Position numbers and translations under genes: made by a program
Notes under the pieces: model-generated
The model's input: only the letters and a program-made list of their open reading frames with translations
What the model was told of the DNA's origin: nothing
Databases searched by the model: none
Source of the DNA: JAMZMI01 sp039944535
GTDB taxonomy: Bacteria; Bacteroidota; Bacteroidia; Cytophagales; Cyclobacteriaceae
DNA: 64,000 nucleotides
Assembly (NCBI GenBank): GCA_039944535.1
Contig: JBDUYP010000007.1
Span: 248,001 to 312,000, forward strand
Direction of reading: 5' to 3'
In this document: piece after piece, positions 8,301 through 15,895 of the stretch
How positions within the stretch are numbered: position 1 is the first letter of the stretch
How the letters are laid out: each line of letters opens with the position of its first letter

Positions 8301-9614
8301 ATGAAAATAGCAGTAGTTGGTACAGGGTATGTCGGACTTGTTACGGGAACATGTTTTGCTGAGACAGGCAACCACGTAACCTGTGTGGATATTGATGAAG
8401 CTAAAGTTAATAAACTGAAAAGTGGTAAGGTCACGATCTACGAGCCAGGACTGGAAGTTTTGTTTGAAAGGAATATCAGACAGGGAAGATTAGACTTCAC
8501 AACTAACCTCGAAGAGGGTATTGAGGGAGCCAAGATCATTTTCCTTGCCCTGCCAACGCCTCCGGGAGAAGACGGAAGCGCAGATTTGAAATATGTGCTT
8601 AAGGTTGCCGATGACCTGGGGCCTCTCTTAAAAGATTATACGGTAGTAGTAGATAAAAGTACCGTACCGGTAGGAACTGCTGATAAGGTGACAGCAGCCA
8701 TTTCCAAGGGTGCAAAAGTAGATTTTGACGTGGTTTCTAATCCTGAGTTTCTCAGAGAAGGGGTGGCTGTTGAAGATTTCATGAAACCCGACAGAGTTGT
8801 GATTGGCGCTGCTTCTGAGAAGGCCATGAAAGTCATGAAACAACTTTATACTCCTTTCGTTCGACAGGGCAATCCAATTATTTTTATGGATGTGAAGTCT
8901 GCGGAGCTGACTAAATATGCCGCTAACTCATTTCTGGCTACTAAGATCACCTTCATGAATGAAATAGCCAATATGTGCGAGTTACTTGGCGCAGATGTTG
9001 ATATGGTGAGAAAAGGAGTGGGAACAGATACCCGAATTGGCAAAAGGTTTCTTTTTGCAGGCATAGGGTATGGTGGTAGTTGTTTTCCAAAAGATGTTCA
9101 GGCTCTTGCCAAATCAGCCTCTCAAGTGAATTATGATTTCAAGATTTTGAATTCAGTAATGGAGGTGAATGATATTCAAAAGGAAAAACTAATTGATCCG
9201 CTTAAAGCATATTTTGACAATGATTTGTCCGGAAAAACAATCGCCATTTGGGGGCTGGCATTCAAGCCTTACACGGATGATATCAGAGAAGCTCCAGCAC
9301 TCGAGAACATTACCAAGTTGCTGAGTATGGGAGCAAAAGTTAAAGCTTATGACCCTGAGGCTATGGAGAATGTCCAGGGTATTTTCGGCGATAAAATATA
9401 TTTTGCAGCAGACGAATATGACGCGTTAAAGGGAGCAGATGCACTGATGATCATGACAGAGTGGCCCGTTTTTAGAACGCCGGAATTTGACAAGCTCTCA
9501 GCTTCTCTTGCTAACAAGGTAATATTTGACGGTCGAAATCTCTATGATTTGGGACAAATGGAAGAATTAGGGTTTGAGTATTATAGCGTTGGACGAAAGA
9601 CTGTGAAGCCATGA
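8301..9614 (+). CDS. ugd: UDP-glucose 6-dehydrogenase
   Basis: A 437-residue NAD-dependent dehydrogenase that oxidises UDP-glucose to UDP-glucuronate. It begins MKIAVVGTGYVGLVTGTCFA with the GxGxxG motif and carries catalytic Cys261 in GIGYGGSCFPKDV. The full length with the C-terminal UDP-binding domain is present. It overlaps the following decarboxylase gene by 4 bp (ATGA), which fits a UDP-glucose to UDP-glucuronate to UDP-xylose sequence. Its product also feeds the epimerase at 4766. Confidence 0.95.
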   Translation: MKIAVVGTGYVGLVTGTCFAETGNHVTCVDIDEAKVNKLKSGKVTIYEPGLEVLFERNIRQGRLDFTTNLEEGIEGAKIIFLALPTPPGEDGSADLKYVLKVADDLGPLLKDYTVVVDKSTVPVGTADKVTAAISKGAKVDFDVVSNPEFLREGVAVEDFMKPDRVVIGAASEKAMKVMKQLYTPFVRQGNPIIFMDVKSAELTKYAANSFLATKITFMNEIANMCELLGADVDMVRKGVGTDTRIGKRFLFAGIGYGGSCFPKDVQALAKSASQVNYDFKILNSVMEVNDIQKEKLIDPLKAYFDNDLSGKTIAIWGLAFKPYTDDIREAPALENITKLLSMGAKVKAYDPEAMENVQGIFGDKIYFAADEYDALKGADALMIMTEWPVFRTPEFDKLSASLANKVIFDGRNLYDLGQMEELGFEYYSVGRKTVKP

Positions 9615-10552
9615 AGAAAAAGGTATTAATCACCGGTGGAGCTGGCTTTTTGGGGTCTCATTTATGTGATAGGTTTCTTGCCGAAGGTTTCCATGTTGTG
9701 GCGATGGACAATTTGATTACCGGTGATCTGGCTAATATTGAGCACCTTTTCAAAGAGAAGGATTTCGAATTTTTTAATCATGACGTTTCAAAATTCGTTC
9801 ATGTACCTGGAGATTTGGCATATGTCCTCCATTTCGCTAGCCCGGCTAGCCCGATTGACTACTTGAAGATGCCAATTCAAACCATGAAGGTGGGGTCTTT
9901 AGGAACACTTAATTGTCTGGGTTTGGCAAAAGCCAAGGGGGCAAGGATGCTGATCGCTTCCACTTCAGAAGTGTATGGAGACCCTTTGGTACACCCTCAG
10001 ACAGAGGATTATTGGGGTAATGTAAATCCTGTCGGCCCGCGGGGAGTTTATGATGAGGCCAAGCGTTTTCAAGAAGCTATCACGATGGCCTATCATACCT
10101 ACCATGGTCTGGAAACCAGAATCGTTCGCATTTTTAACACTTTTGGCCCGAGGATGCGATTAGATGACGGTAGAGTATTGCCGGCCTTCATTTCGCAGGC
10201 GCTTAGAGGTGAGGATCTCACCGCGTTTGGAGATGGCTCGCAAACAAGATCTTTTACATACGTGGATGACTTGGTTGAAGGGATCTATAGACTTTTGATG
10301 TCTGATTACCCACACCCGGTCAACATAGGAAACCCTCAGGAGATTACTATCAATGAGTTTGCTGAGGAAATCTTACGCCTGACCGATAGCAAGTCAAAAA
10401 TTTCGTATCAGCCATTACCGAAAGACGATCCGAAACAGAGAAAACCAGACATCACCTTAGCCAAGAAGGTTTTGAATTGGGAGCCTAAGTTCAGTCGTGC
10501 TGAAGGTTTGAAGCCTACACTGGATTATTTCAAAGCGAAAGTCCTTAAATAA
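9611..10552 (+). CDS. uxs: UDP-glucuronate decarboxylase (UDP-xylose synthase)
   Basis: A 313-residue SDR enzyme. GGAGFLG is at 9-15, STSEVYGDP at 117-125, and GPRGVYDEAKR (142-152, Tyr147 and Lys151) is the UXS-type active-site segment; HFASPASPIDY near 74-84 is also characteristic of this family rather than of 4,6-dehydratases. It converts UDP-glucuronate to UDP-xylose with internal NAD recycling. The 4-bp overlap with ugd supports the pathway assignment. Confidence 0.9.
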   Translation: MKKKVLITGGAGFLGSHLCDRFLAEGFHVVAMDNLITGDLANIEHLFKEKDFEFFNHDVSKFVHVPGDLAYVLHFASPASPIDYLKMPIQTMKVGSLGTLNCLGLAKAKGARMLIASTSEVYGDPLVHPQTEDYWGNVNPVGPRGVYDEAKRFQEAITMAYHTYHGLETRIVRIFNTFGPRMRLDDGRVLPAFISQALRGEDLTAFGDGSQTRSFTYVDDLVEGIYRLLMSDYPHPVNIGNPQEITINEFAEEILRLTDSKSKISYQPLPKDDPKQRKPDITLAKKVLNWEPKFSRAEGLKPTLDYFKAKVLK

Positions 10553-10560
10553 TCATATCG

Positions 10561-11817
10561 GTGGAACATCAAGTTGCGATTATCGGCCTTGGGTATGTGG
10601 GATTGCCTCTGGCAGTCGAGTCAGGAAAGAAGTACCCAACTCTTGGTTTTGATATTGATCAAAATAGAATTGATGAACTCAAATCTGGCCAGGATAAAAC
10701 ACTTGAGGTTGATCGGGAAGAATTACTTGAGGCCAACAACTTAAAGTTCTCTTCGAATCAGGAAGATCTCAGTGGAGCTAACTTTTATATCGTCACAGTG
10801 CCAACTCCTGTGGACGCAAGTAAAAAACCAAATCTCAAACCGCTAGAATCGGCTTCTTCGACCATTGGGCCCTTTTTGAAGAAAGGGGATATTGTGGTTT
10901 ATGAGTCCACGGTTTTCCCTGGATGTACAGAGGATTTTTGCGTGCCAATTTTGGAGTCCAAAAGCGGCCTTCGATTTAATGAAGATTTTTTCGTGGGGTA
11001 TTCGCCAGAAAGAATCAACCCCGGAGATAAAGAACATAGATTGACTTCAATCTTGAAAGTGACAAGTGGGAGCAATCAAGAAACGGCCAAATCTGTAGAT
11101 GATTTCTACTCCTCGATTGTTGAGGCCGGAACACATCTAGCCTCATCAATTAAAGTTGCTGAAGCGGCCAAAGTCATCGAAAATGCGCAGCGTGATATCA
11201 ATATTGCGTTTGTCAATGAACTGGCGATGATTTTCGATCGGATGAAAATCGATACAAAAGAAGTTCTTGAAGCGGCCGGTACCAAATGGAATTTCCTCAA
11301 GTTTAGTCCGGGGCTTGTTGGTGGCCACTGTATAGGAGTTGACCCTTATTACCTGACTCACAAGTCTGAAGAATTGGGGTATCACCCTCAGGTGATTCTT
11401 GCAGGGCGTAAGATCAACGACAATATGGGAGCGTATGTGGCTCAAAAAACCGTAAAGTTGCTTTCGCAGAAGGGAAATATGACGCCTTCTTCAAGAATCC
11501 TCATTATGGGGCTGACTTTTAAGGAAAACTGCCCTGACATTAGAAACACCCGAGTGGTTGATATTTATAGAGAGCTGAAAAGCTACAATCTTGCAATTGA
11601 TGTTTTTGACCCCAATGTGAACCCAGCGGAGGTAAAGGACGAATATGGAATAGATCTAAAGCAAGACCCTGAAATAGCCTCCTATGAGGCTGTTATACTG
11701 GCTGTGGGGCATAGGTCATTTTTGAAGCTCAACTGGAGAGAAATCAGGCAGCAAGTACCAGTAATCTTTGATGTCAAAGGAATTTTAGACCGTGATTTAG
11801 TAGATTCGCGGCTCTAA
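10561..11817 (+). CDS. WbpO/TviB-type UDP-N-acetylhexosamine 6-dehydrogenase
   Basis: A 418-residue nucleotide-sugar dehydrogenase with a GTG start 8 bp after the decarboxylase gene. It starts MEHQVAIIGLGYVGLPLAVE and has catalytic Cys257 in GLVGGHCIGVDPYYLTHK, a segment strongly associated with WbpO/TviB enzymes that make UDP-GalNAcA (or UDP-GlcNAcA). It is the second of three UDP-sugar dehydrogenases in the locus. The matching UDP-GlcNAc 4-epimerase is not obvious here, so the exact substrate is inferred from family resemblance. Confidence 0.85.
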   Translation: MEHQVAIIGLGYVGLPLAVESGKKYPTLGFDIDQNRIDELKSGQDKTLEVDREELLEANNLKFSSNQEDLSGANFYIVTVPTPVDASKKPNLKPLESASSTIGPFLKKGDIVVYESTVFPGCTEDFCVPILESKSGLRFNEDFFVGYSPERINPGDKEHRLTSILKVTSGSNQETAKSVDDFYSSIVEAGTHLASSIKVAEAAKVIENAQRDINIAFVNELAMIFDRMKIDTKEVLEAAGTKWNFLKFSPGLVGGHCIGVDPYYLTHKSEELGYHPQVILAGRKINDNMGAYVAQKTVKLLSQKGNMTPSSRILIMGLTFKENCPDIRNTRVVDIYRELKSYNLAIDVFDPNVNPAEVKDEYGIDLKQDPEIASYEAVILAVGHRSFLKLNWREIRQQVPVIFDVKGILDRDLVDSRL

Positions 11818-11859
11818 TGTTTTTTGAACGGAACCATTTTGGTTTTAATGAAAAGATAA

Positions 11860-12459
11860 GTGGATCACAGAAAAAATATTATTCCGCATAACCATGCTAT
11901 CAAATTAACTGATAGAATAGCAAAAAATGGCTACAAACCACAGTTGATTTGGTTTGTAGGTTTGTCTGGCTCAGGAAAATCAACTTTGGCAAGCTCTCTT
12001 GAGGAAAGGCTTTTCGCTGACGGGATTGGCACCTACATCTTAGACGGGGACAATGTTCGATCAGGGTTAAACAATGATCTTGATTTCTCGGATCAGAGTA
12101 GAAAAGAGAATATTCGGAGGATCGCTGAGGTTTCTAAGCTTTTTGTAGATGCGGGATTGGTGGTAATGACTGCTTTTATCACTCCATTTGAGGAAGAAAG
12201 AAGAAAGGTTAAGGCTTTGATAGGAGAAGAGAATTACACGGAGGTTTTTGTGAATTGCCCTATTGAAGAATGCGAAAAGAGAGATGTGAAGGGGCTTTAC
12301 GCCAAAGCCAGGAAAGGAGAAATAAAAAACTTCACAGGTATTGACTCTCCCTTTGAAGAACCGGATAATCCTGATATAAAAATCCCGACTCACCAAATGA
12401 GCGTGGAAGCGGGAGTAAATAAAATATATGATTTAATCACAGAAAAAATCAAATCTTGA
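11860..12459 (+). CDS. cysC: Adenylylsulfate (APS) kinase
   Basis: A 199-residue P-loop kinase that phosphorylates APS to PAPS. The Walker A motif GLSGSGKST is at 34-42, LDGDNVR at 61-67, and the family segment TAFITPF at 104-110. Most CysC proteins have FISP here; this one has Thr108 where E. coli carries the phosphoserine position. The chosen start is GTG at 11860, since no in-frame ATG precedes the P-loop. The gene lies 1 bp before cysD, forming a sulfate activation set inside a polysaccharide locus; this favours PAPS for sulfation as well as, or instead of, cysteine synthesis. Confidence 0.92.
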   Translation: MDHRKNIIPHNHAIKLTDRIAKNGYKPQLIWFVGLSGSGKSTLASSLEERLFADGIGTYILDGDNVRSGLNNDLDFSDQSRKENIRRIAEVSKLFVDAGLVVMTAFITPFEEERRKVKALIGEENYTEVFVNCPIEECEKRDVKGLYAKARKGEIKNFTGIDSPFEEPDNPDIKIPTHQMSVEAGVNKIYDLITEKIKS

Positions 12460-12460
12460 A

Positions 12461-13366
12461 ATGAGCAAATATAATTTAACGCACATCAAGGAACTTGAGG
12501 CAGAGGCCATTTATATATTGAGAGAGGTTTTTGCGCAATTTGAGAATCCAGCGATTCTCTTTTCCGGAGGGAAGGATTCAATTTGCGTTGCGCACCTGGC
12601 AAGGAAGGCCTTTCACCCAGCGAAAATTCCATTTCCTTTTGTTCATGTAGATACTGGACACAATTTCCCTGAGACCATGGAATTTAGAGATAACTATGTG
12701 CAAGAACTGGGAGTGAAATTAATTGTAGGATCTGTTCAGGAATCAATTGATTCTGGTGCGGCCACAGAAGAGCGCGGCAAGAATGCAAGCAGAAATGCTA
12801 TTCAAACCGTAACACTATTGGACACGATAGAAACACATGGTTTTGATGCCTGCATAGGGGGAGCAAGAAGAGACGAAGAAAAAGCCAGGGCCAAAGAACG
12901 ATTTTTCTCACACAGAGACGAGTTTGGTCAATGGGATCCTAAAAATCAAAGGCCGGAGCTTTGGAATATTTTCAATGGAAAATGCCAGCACGGAGAGCAT
13001 TTCAGAGTTTTCCCGTTGAGTAACTGGACAGAGATGGACGTGTGGCAATACATCCTTTCTGAAAATATCGCACTGCCATCTTTATACTTCGCTCACGAAA
13101 GAAAAGTCATAAGAAGAAGCGGAACTTGGTTGCCTGTTTCTGAATTCATTCAGATCGAGGAAAACGAGGAGGTAGTTACCAAAAAGATTCGATTTAGAAC
13201 TCTCGGTGATATTACCATCACAGGTGGTGATGAGTCGGACGCAGACACTCTCGAAAAGATAGTGGACGAAGTAGCTTCAGCAAGACAAACCGAACGAGGA
13301 AACAGAGAAGACGATAAAAGGTCAGAAACCTCTATGGAGGACAGAAAAAAACAGGGATATTTTTAA
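12461..13366 (+). CDS. cysD: Sulfate adenylyltransferase subunit 2
   Basis: A 301-residue PP-loop ATP pyrophosphatase that forms APS from sulfate and ATP together with the CysN GTPase. The PP-loop SGGKDS lies at 35-40, and the C-terminus ends in the usual basic MEDRKKQGYF. Length is normal. The partner gene cysN follows, but a 116-residue four-helix-bundle gene interrupts the usual cysD-cysN adjacency. The cysD stop codon touches the left inverted repeat of that insertion. Confidence 0.95.
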   Translation: MSKYNLTHIKELEAEAIYILREVFAQFENPAILFSGGKDSICVAHLARKAFHPAKIPFPFVHVDTGHNFPETMEFRDNYVQELGVKLIVGSVQESIDSGAATEERGKNASRNAIQTVTLLDTIETHGFDACIGGARRDEEKARAKERFFSHRDEFGQWDPKNQRPELWNIFNGKCQHGEHFRVFPLSNWTEMDVWQYILSENIALPSLYFAHERKVIRRSGTWLPVSEFIQIEENEEVVTKKIRFRTLGDITITGGDESDADTLEKIVDEVASARQTERGNREDDKRSETSMEDRKKQGYF

Positions 13367-13788
13367 TAGGCCATTGACTTTGGCTGTTGGCCATTTGCTA
13401 TGAGGGACTATACTAAATATGATATTTGGAATGATGGTATTGATATTTGTGTCAAGGTATATGAACTAACTGAATCTTTTCCAGATGTGGAAAAATTCGG
13501 ACTTATCTCTCAGCTTAGACGAGCTTCAGTCTCAATCCCATCTAACTTTGCAGAAGGATGTAGCCGAAGCACGGAAAAGGATTTCAAGCGATTCATTGAA
13601 ATATCTCTTGGGTCAGCTTTTGAGATGAAAACTCAATTAATTATATCCAACAGGCTTGGGTTCGTTCCAGAGTCAATATTAATCGACTTTACGAACTCAA
13701 TTAATAAGTTGTCAAAACAGTTGAACGCATTAAGAAATAAGTTGAAATGAAAACAAGCCAAAAGCCAGAAGCTAAAGCCAATAGCTAT
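13367..13788. mobile_element. Putative mobile or inserted cassette: four-helix-bundle gene framed by imperfect inverted repeats
   Basis: The stretch directly after the cysD stop (13367-13401) and the first codons of cysN (13754-13788) form an imperfect inverted repeat. The left arm contains GGCTGTTGGCCATTTGCT; the reverse complement of the right arm contains AGCTTCTGGCTTTTGGCT in the same place, and both begin TAG followed by an ATTG-x-CTTT block. I count about 25 matches over 36 aligned positions with two single-base gaps. The repeats enclose one gene and nothing else. This suggests a small non-autonomous cassette or a former insertion; no target-site duplication is clear and no transposase is present. 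Confidence 0.5.
13400..13750 (+). CDS. Four-helix-bundle protein (23S rRNA intervening-sequence/S23 family)
   Basis: A 116-residue soluble, largely helical protein. The stretch LRRASVSIPSNFAEGCSRST (about 39-58) is the hallmark of the family first found as an ORF inside 23S rRNA intervening sequences of Leptospira and related to the Avd accessory proteins of diversity-generating retroelements. Function is unknown. It sits between cysD and cysN, with its TGA stop overlapping the cysN ATG by 4 bp, and is framed by an imperfect inverted repeat. No reverse transcriptase or variable repeat is nearby, so there is no sign of a retroelement. A nucleic-acid-binding role is possible but not shown. Confidence 0.85.
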   Translation: MRDYTKYDIWNDGIDICVKVYELTESFPDVEKFGLISQLRRASVSIPSNFAEGCSRSTEKDFKRFIEISLGSAFEMKTQLIISNRLGFVPESILIDFTNSINKLSKQLNALRNKLK

Positions 13789-15036
13789 TTAGATATGGAA
13801 CTGCTAAGGTTTACCACTGCAGGTAGCGTAGACGATGGAAAGAGCACATTGATTGGTCGATTGCTTTTTGACTCCAAATCCATCTTTCAAGACCAATTGG
13901 ATCAAGTAGCTAAGTCGAGTGAAAGAAAAGGCCTGGAACATACAGATCTTGCCCTCTTGACGGATGGACTCAAAGATGAAAGAGAGCAGGGGATTACAAT
14001 CGACGTGGCATACAGATATTTTGCTACTCCAAAAAGAAAGTTCATAATAGCCGATACTCCTGGTCATATTCAATATACGAGAAACATGGTTACAGGTGCT
14101 TCTACGGCCAACTGTGCGTTGATTCTTGTGGATGCGAGAAATGGAGTTATCGAGCAAACAAGAAGACATTCAATTATCGCTTCACTGCTTCAGATTCCGC
14201 ACGTAATTGTATGCGTGAACAAAATGGATTTGGCAGAATATAGCCAGGAGCGCTTCGAAAAAATCAAGGATGAGTATGAGGACTTTGCCTCTAAGCTGGA
14301 TGTAAAAGATGTTCGTTTCATACCGATAAGTGCCCTCAATGGCGATAATGTAGTGAATCGGAGCGAAAACATGGATTGGTACGAAGGATCAACTCTACTG
14401 TATACGCTTGAAAACCTCCATATTGGAAGCGACCATAACCATATTGATTGTCGTTTTCCGGTTCAGACTGTAATCCGCCCTAAGAATGACAAGTATCATG
14501 ATTATCGTGGATATGCTGGAAGAATAGCCAGTGGAGTTTTTAAGCCAGGCGATGAAATAACAGTATTACCATCAGGGTTTAGTTCTAAGATTAAAAGTAT
14601 CGACACCTTCGATGGAGAAATTGAGGAGGCTTTTGCGCCAATGTCAATTTCAATGCAATTGGAAGATGATATAGACATTGGACGTGGCGATATGATCGTT
14701 CGAACCAACAACAAGCCGGAACCAAAACAGGATATAGAGGCGATGCTATGTTGGCTAAATAATCAGGGCCCAAGACCTAGAGGAAAATATATTTTGAGAC
14801 ATACCACCTCTGATGCCAAAGCCATGATCAAGGAAATCCGTTACAAATTGGATATCAGTACGCTTCATAGAAACGAAGAGGATAAGGATATCCAAATGAA
14901 CGATATATGCAGGGTTACCCTCAGAACAACAAAACCTTTACTGGCCGACTCCTATAACAAGAACCGAATCACCGGAAGTTTGATTTTGGTTGATGAGGGA
15001 ACCAACGAAACAGTGGCAGCCGGAATGGTGATTTAA
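13747..15036 (+). CDS. cysN: Sulfate adenylyltransferase subunit 1 (GTPase)
   Basis: A 429-residue EF-Tu-like GTPase that drives APS formation by CysD. The G1 loop GSVDDGKST is at 26-34, G3 is DTPGH near 98-102, and G4 is NKMD near 159. It lacks a fused APS kinase; CysC is separate here. The first codons (KTSQKPEAKANS) come from the right arm of the repeat bounding the four-helix-bundle gene, so its leader is probably altered relative to relatives. The conserved part begins around SYLDMELLRF; an alternative start is Met17 at 13795. I keep 13747 because it overlaps the preceding stop as ATGA. Confidence 0.93.
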   Translation: MKTSQKPEAKANSYLDMELLRFTTAGSVDDGKSTLIGRLLFDSKSIFQDQLDQVAKSSERKGLEHTDLALLTDGLKDEREQGITIDVAYRYFATPKRKFIIADTPGHIQYTRNMVTGASTANCALILVDARNGVIEQTRRHSIIASLLQIPHVIVCVNKMDLAEYSQERFEKIKDEYEDFASKLDVKDVRFIPISALNGDNVVNRSENMDWYEGSTLLYTLENLHIGSDHNHIDCRFPVQTVIRPKNDKYHDYRGYAGRIASGVFKPGDEITVLPSGFSSKIKSIDTFDGEIEEAFAPMSISMQLEDDIDIGRGDMIVRTNNKPEPKQDIEAMLCWLNNQGPRPRGKYILRHTTSDAKAMIKEIRYKLDISTLHRNEEDKDIQMNDICRVTLRTTKPLLADSYNKNRITGSLILVDEGTNETVAAGMVI

Positions 15037-15073
15037 AATCATCTTCTTTCGAGAATCTCATTAAGAAATACCG

Positions 15074-15835
15074 ATGCAATTCAACCAGTATTTAGACATA
15101 GCAAGGCTTGCGGCAAAGGAAGCCGGAAAAGAAATAATTAGAATCTACGAATCAGGAGATTTTTCCATTGAAGCTAAGTCAGACGATTCACCTCTTACCA
15201 AAGCGGATAAAGCTTCCCATGAGGCGATTGTCGCCAAACTGGAGAGTACCGGACTTTCTATTCTCAGCGAAGAAGGGAGAGCAATCCCGTATGACGAACG
15301 AAAAGATTGGGACTTGTTCTGGATGATTGATCCTTTAGACGGAACAAAAGAGTTTATCAAAAAAAACGGAGAGTTTACCGTGAATATCGCTTTGATTCAG
15401 GGTGAAGAGGTGGTTTTGGGTGTTGTTTATACTCCAGTCTTAAACGAACTCTTTTGGGCGGTGAAAGACGAGGGAGCCTTTAAGGATGGTGAGAGAATAA
15501 ATGTAACCTCAGTGAAAACCGGTGATGCAGGGTTAAGAGTGGTCGCTTCCAGATCACATTTGAACGAAGAAACCTCAGCATTTATAAACAGGCTCAATGC
15601 TCCGGAAATAGTTTCTAAAGGCAGCTCGCTCAAGTTGCTGATGGTGGCTGAAGGCGCTGCAGATCTTTACCCGCGTTATGCGCCCACTATGGAGTGGGAC
15701 ACAGCAGCAGCACAAATTGTGGTAGAAGAAGCCGGAGGGCAGGTTTTAATTAAAGATTCTTCTGAAAAAGTTAGATACAATAAGGAAAATCTTTTGAACC
15801 CGCATTTTCTTGTTCGGTGTAATATAACTGAATAG
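15074..15835 (+). CDS. cysQ: 3'(2'),5'-bisphosphate nucleotidase
   Basis: A 253-residue inositol-monophosphatase-fold enzyme that removes the 3'-phosphate from PAP, the by-product of PAPS use. Metal-binding residues are in SEEG (65-68) and DPLDGT (86-91), with the C-terminal WDTAAAQ segment (about 209-215) completing the site. Its place right after cysN suggests PAP is formed in quantity, as happens during sulfotransferase reactions or PAPS reduction. No sulfotransferase or PAPS reductase gene is in the window. Confidence 0.9.
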   Translation: MQFNQYLDIARLAAKEAGKEIIRIYESGDFSIEAKSDDSPLTKADKASHEAIVAKLESTGLSILSEEGRAIPYDERKDWDLFWMIDPLDGTKEFIKKNGEFTVNIALIQGEEVVLGVVYTPVLNELFWAVKDEGAFKDGERINVTSVKTGDAGLRVVASRSHLNEETSAFINRLNAPEIVSKGSSLKLLMVAEGAADLYPRYAPTMEWDTAAAQIVVEEAGGQVLIKDSSEKVRYNKENLLNPHFLVRCNITE

Positions 15836-15867
15836 CTCAAGACTTAGGGGTAATAGATATAAGCTTA

Positions 15868-15875
15868 TATATTTG
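15868..15875 (+). promoter_or_regulatory. Candidate -7 box for the export/chain-length operon
   Basis: TATATTTG matches the Bacteroidota TAnnTTTG -7 element, 20 bp before the Wza-like start codon. A TTA lies 21 bp upstream where TTG would be expected. It sits in the 60-bp gap after cysQ, a reasonable place for a new promoter in the locus. Confidence 0.45.
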
Positions 15876-15895
15876 CGGCAAATCAAATTGATTCA

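Noticed and set aside
13400..13750. Part of a diversity-generating retroelement, since the four-helix-bundle family is related to Avd
   Set aside because: No reverse transcriptase, template repeat or variable repeat lies within the window.
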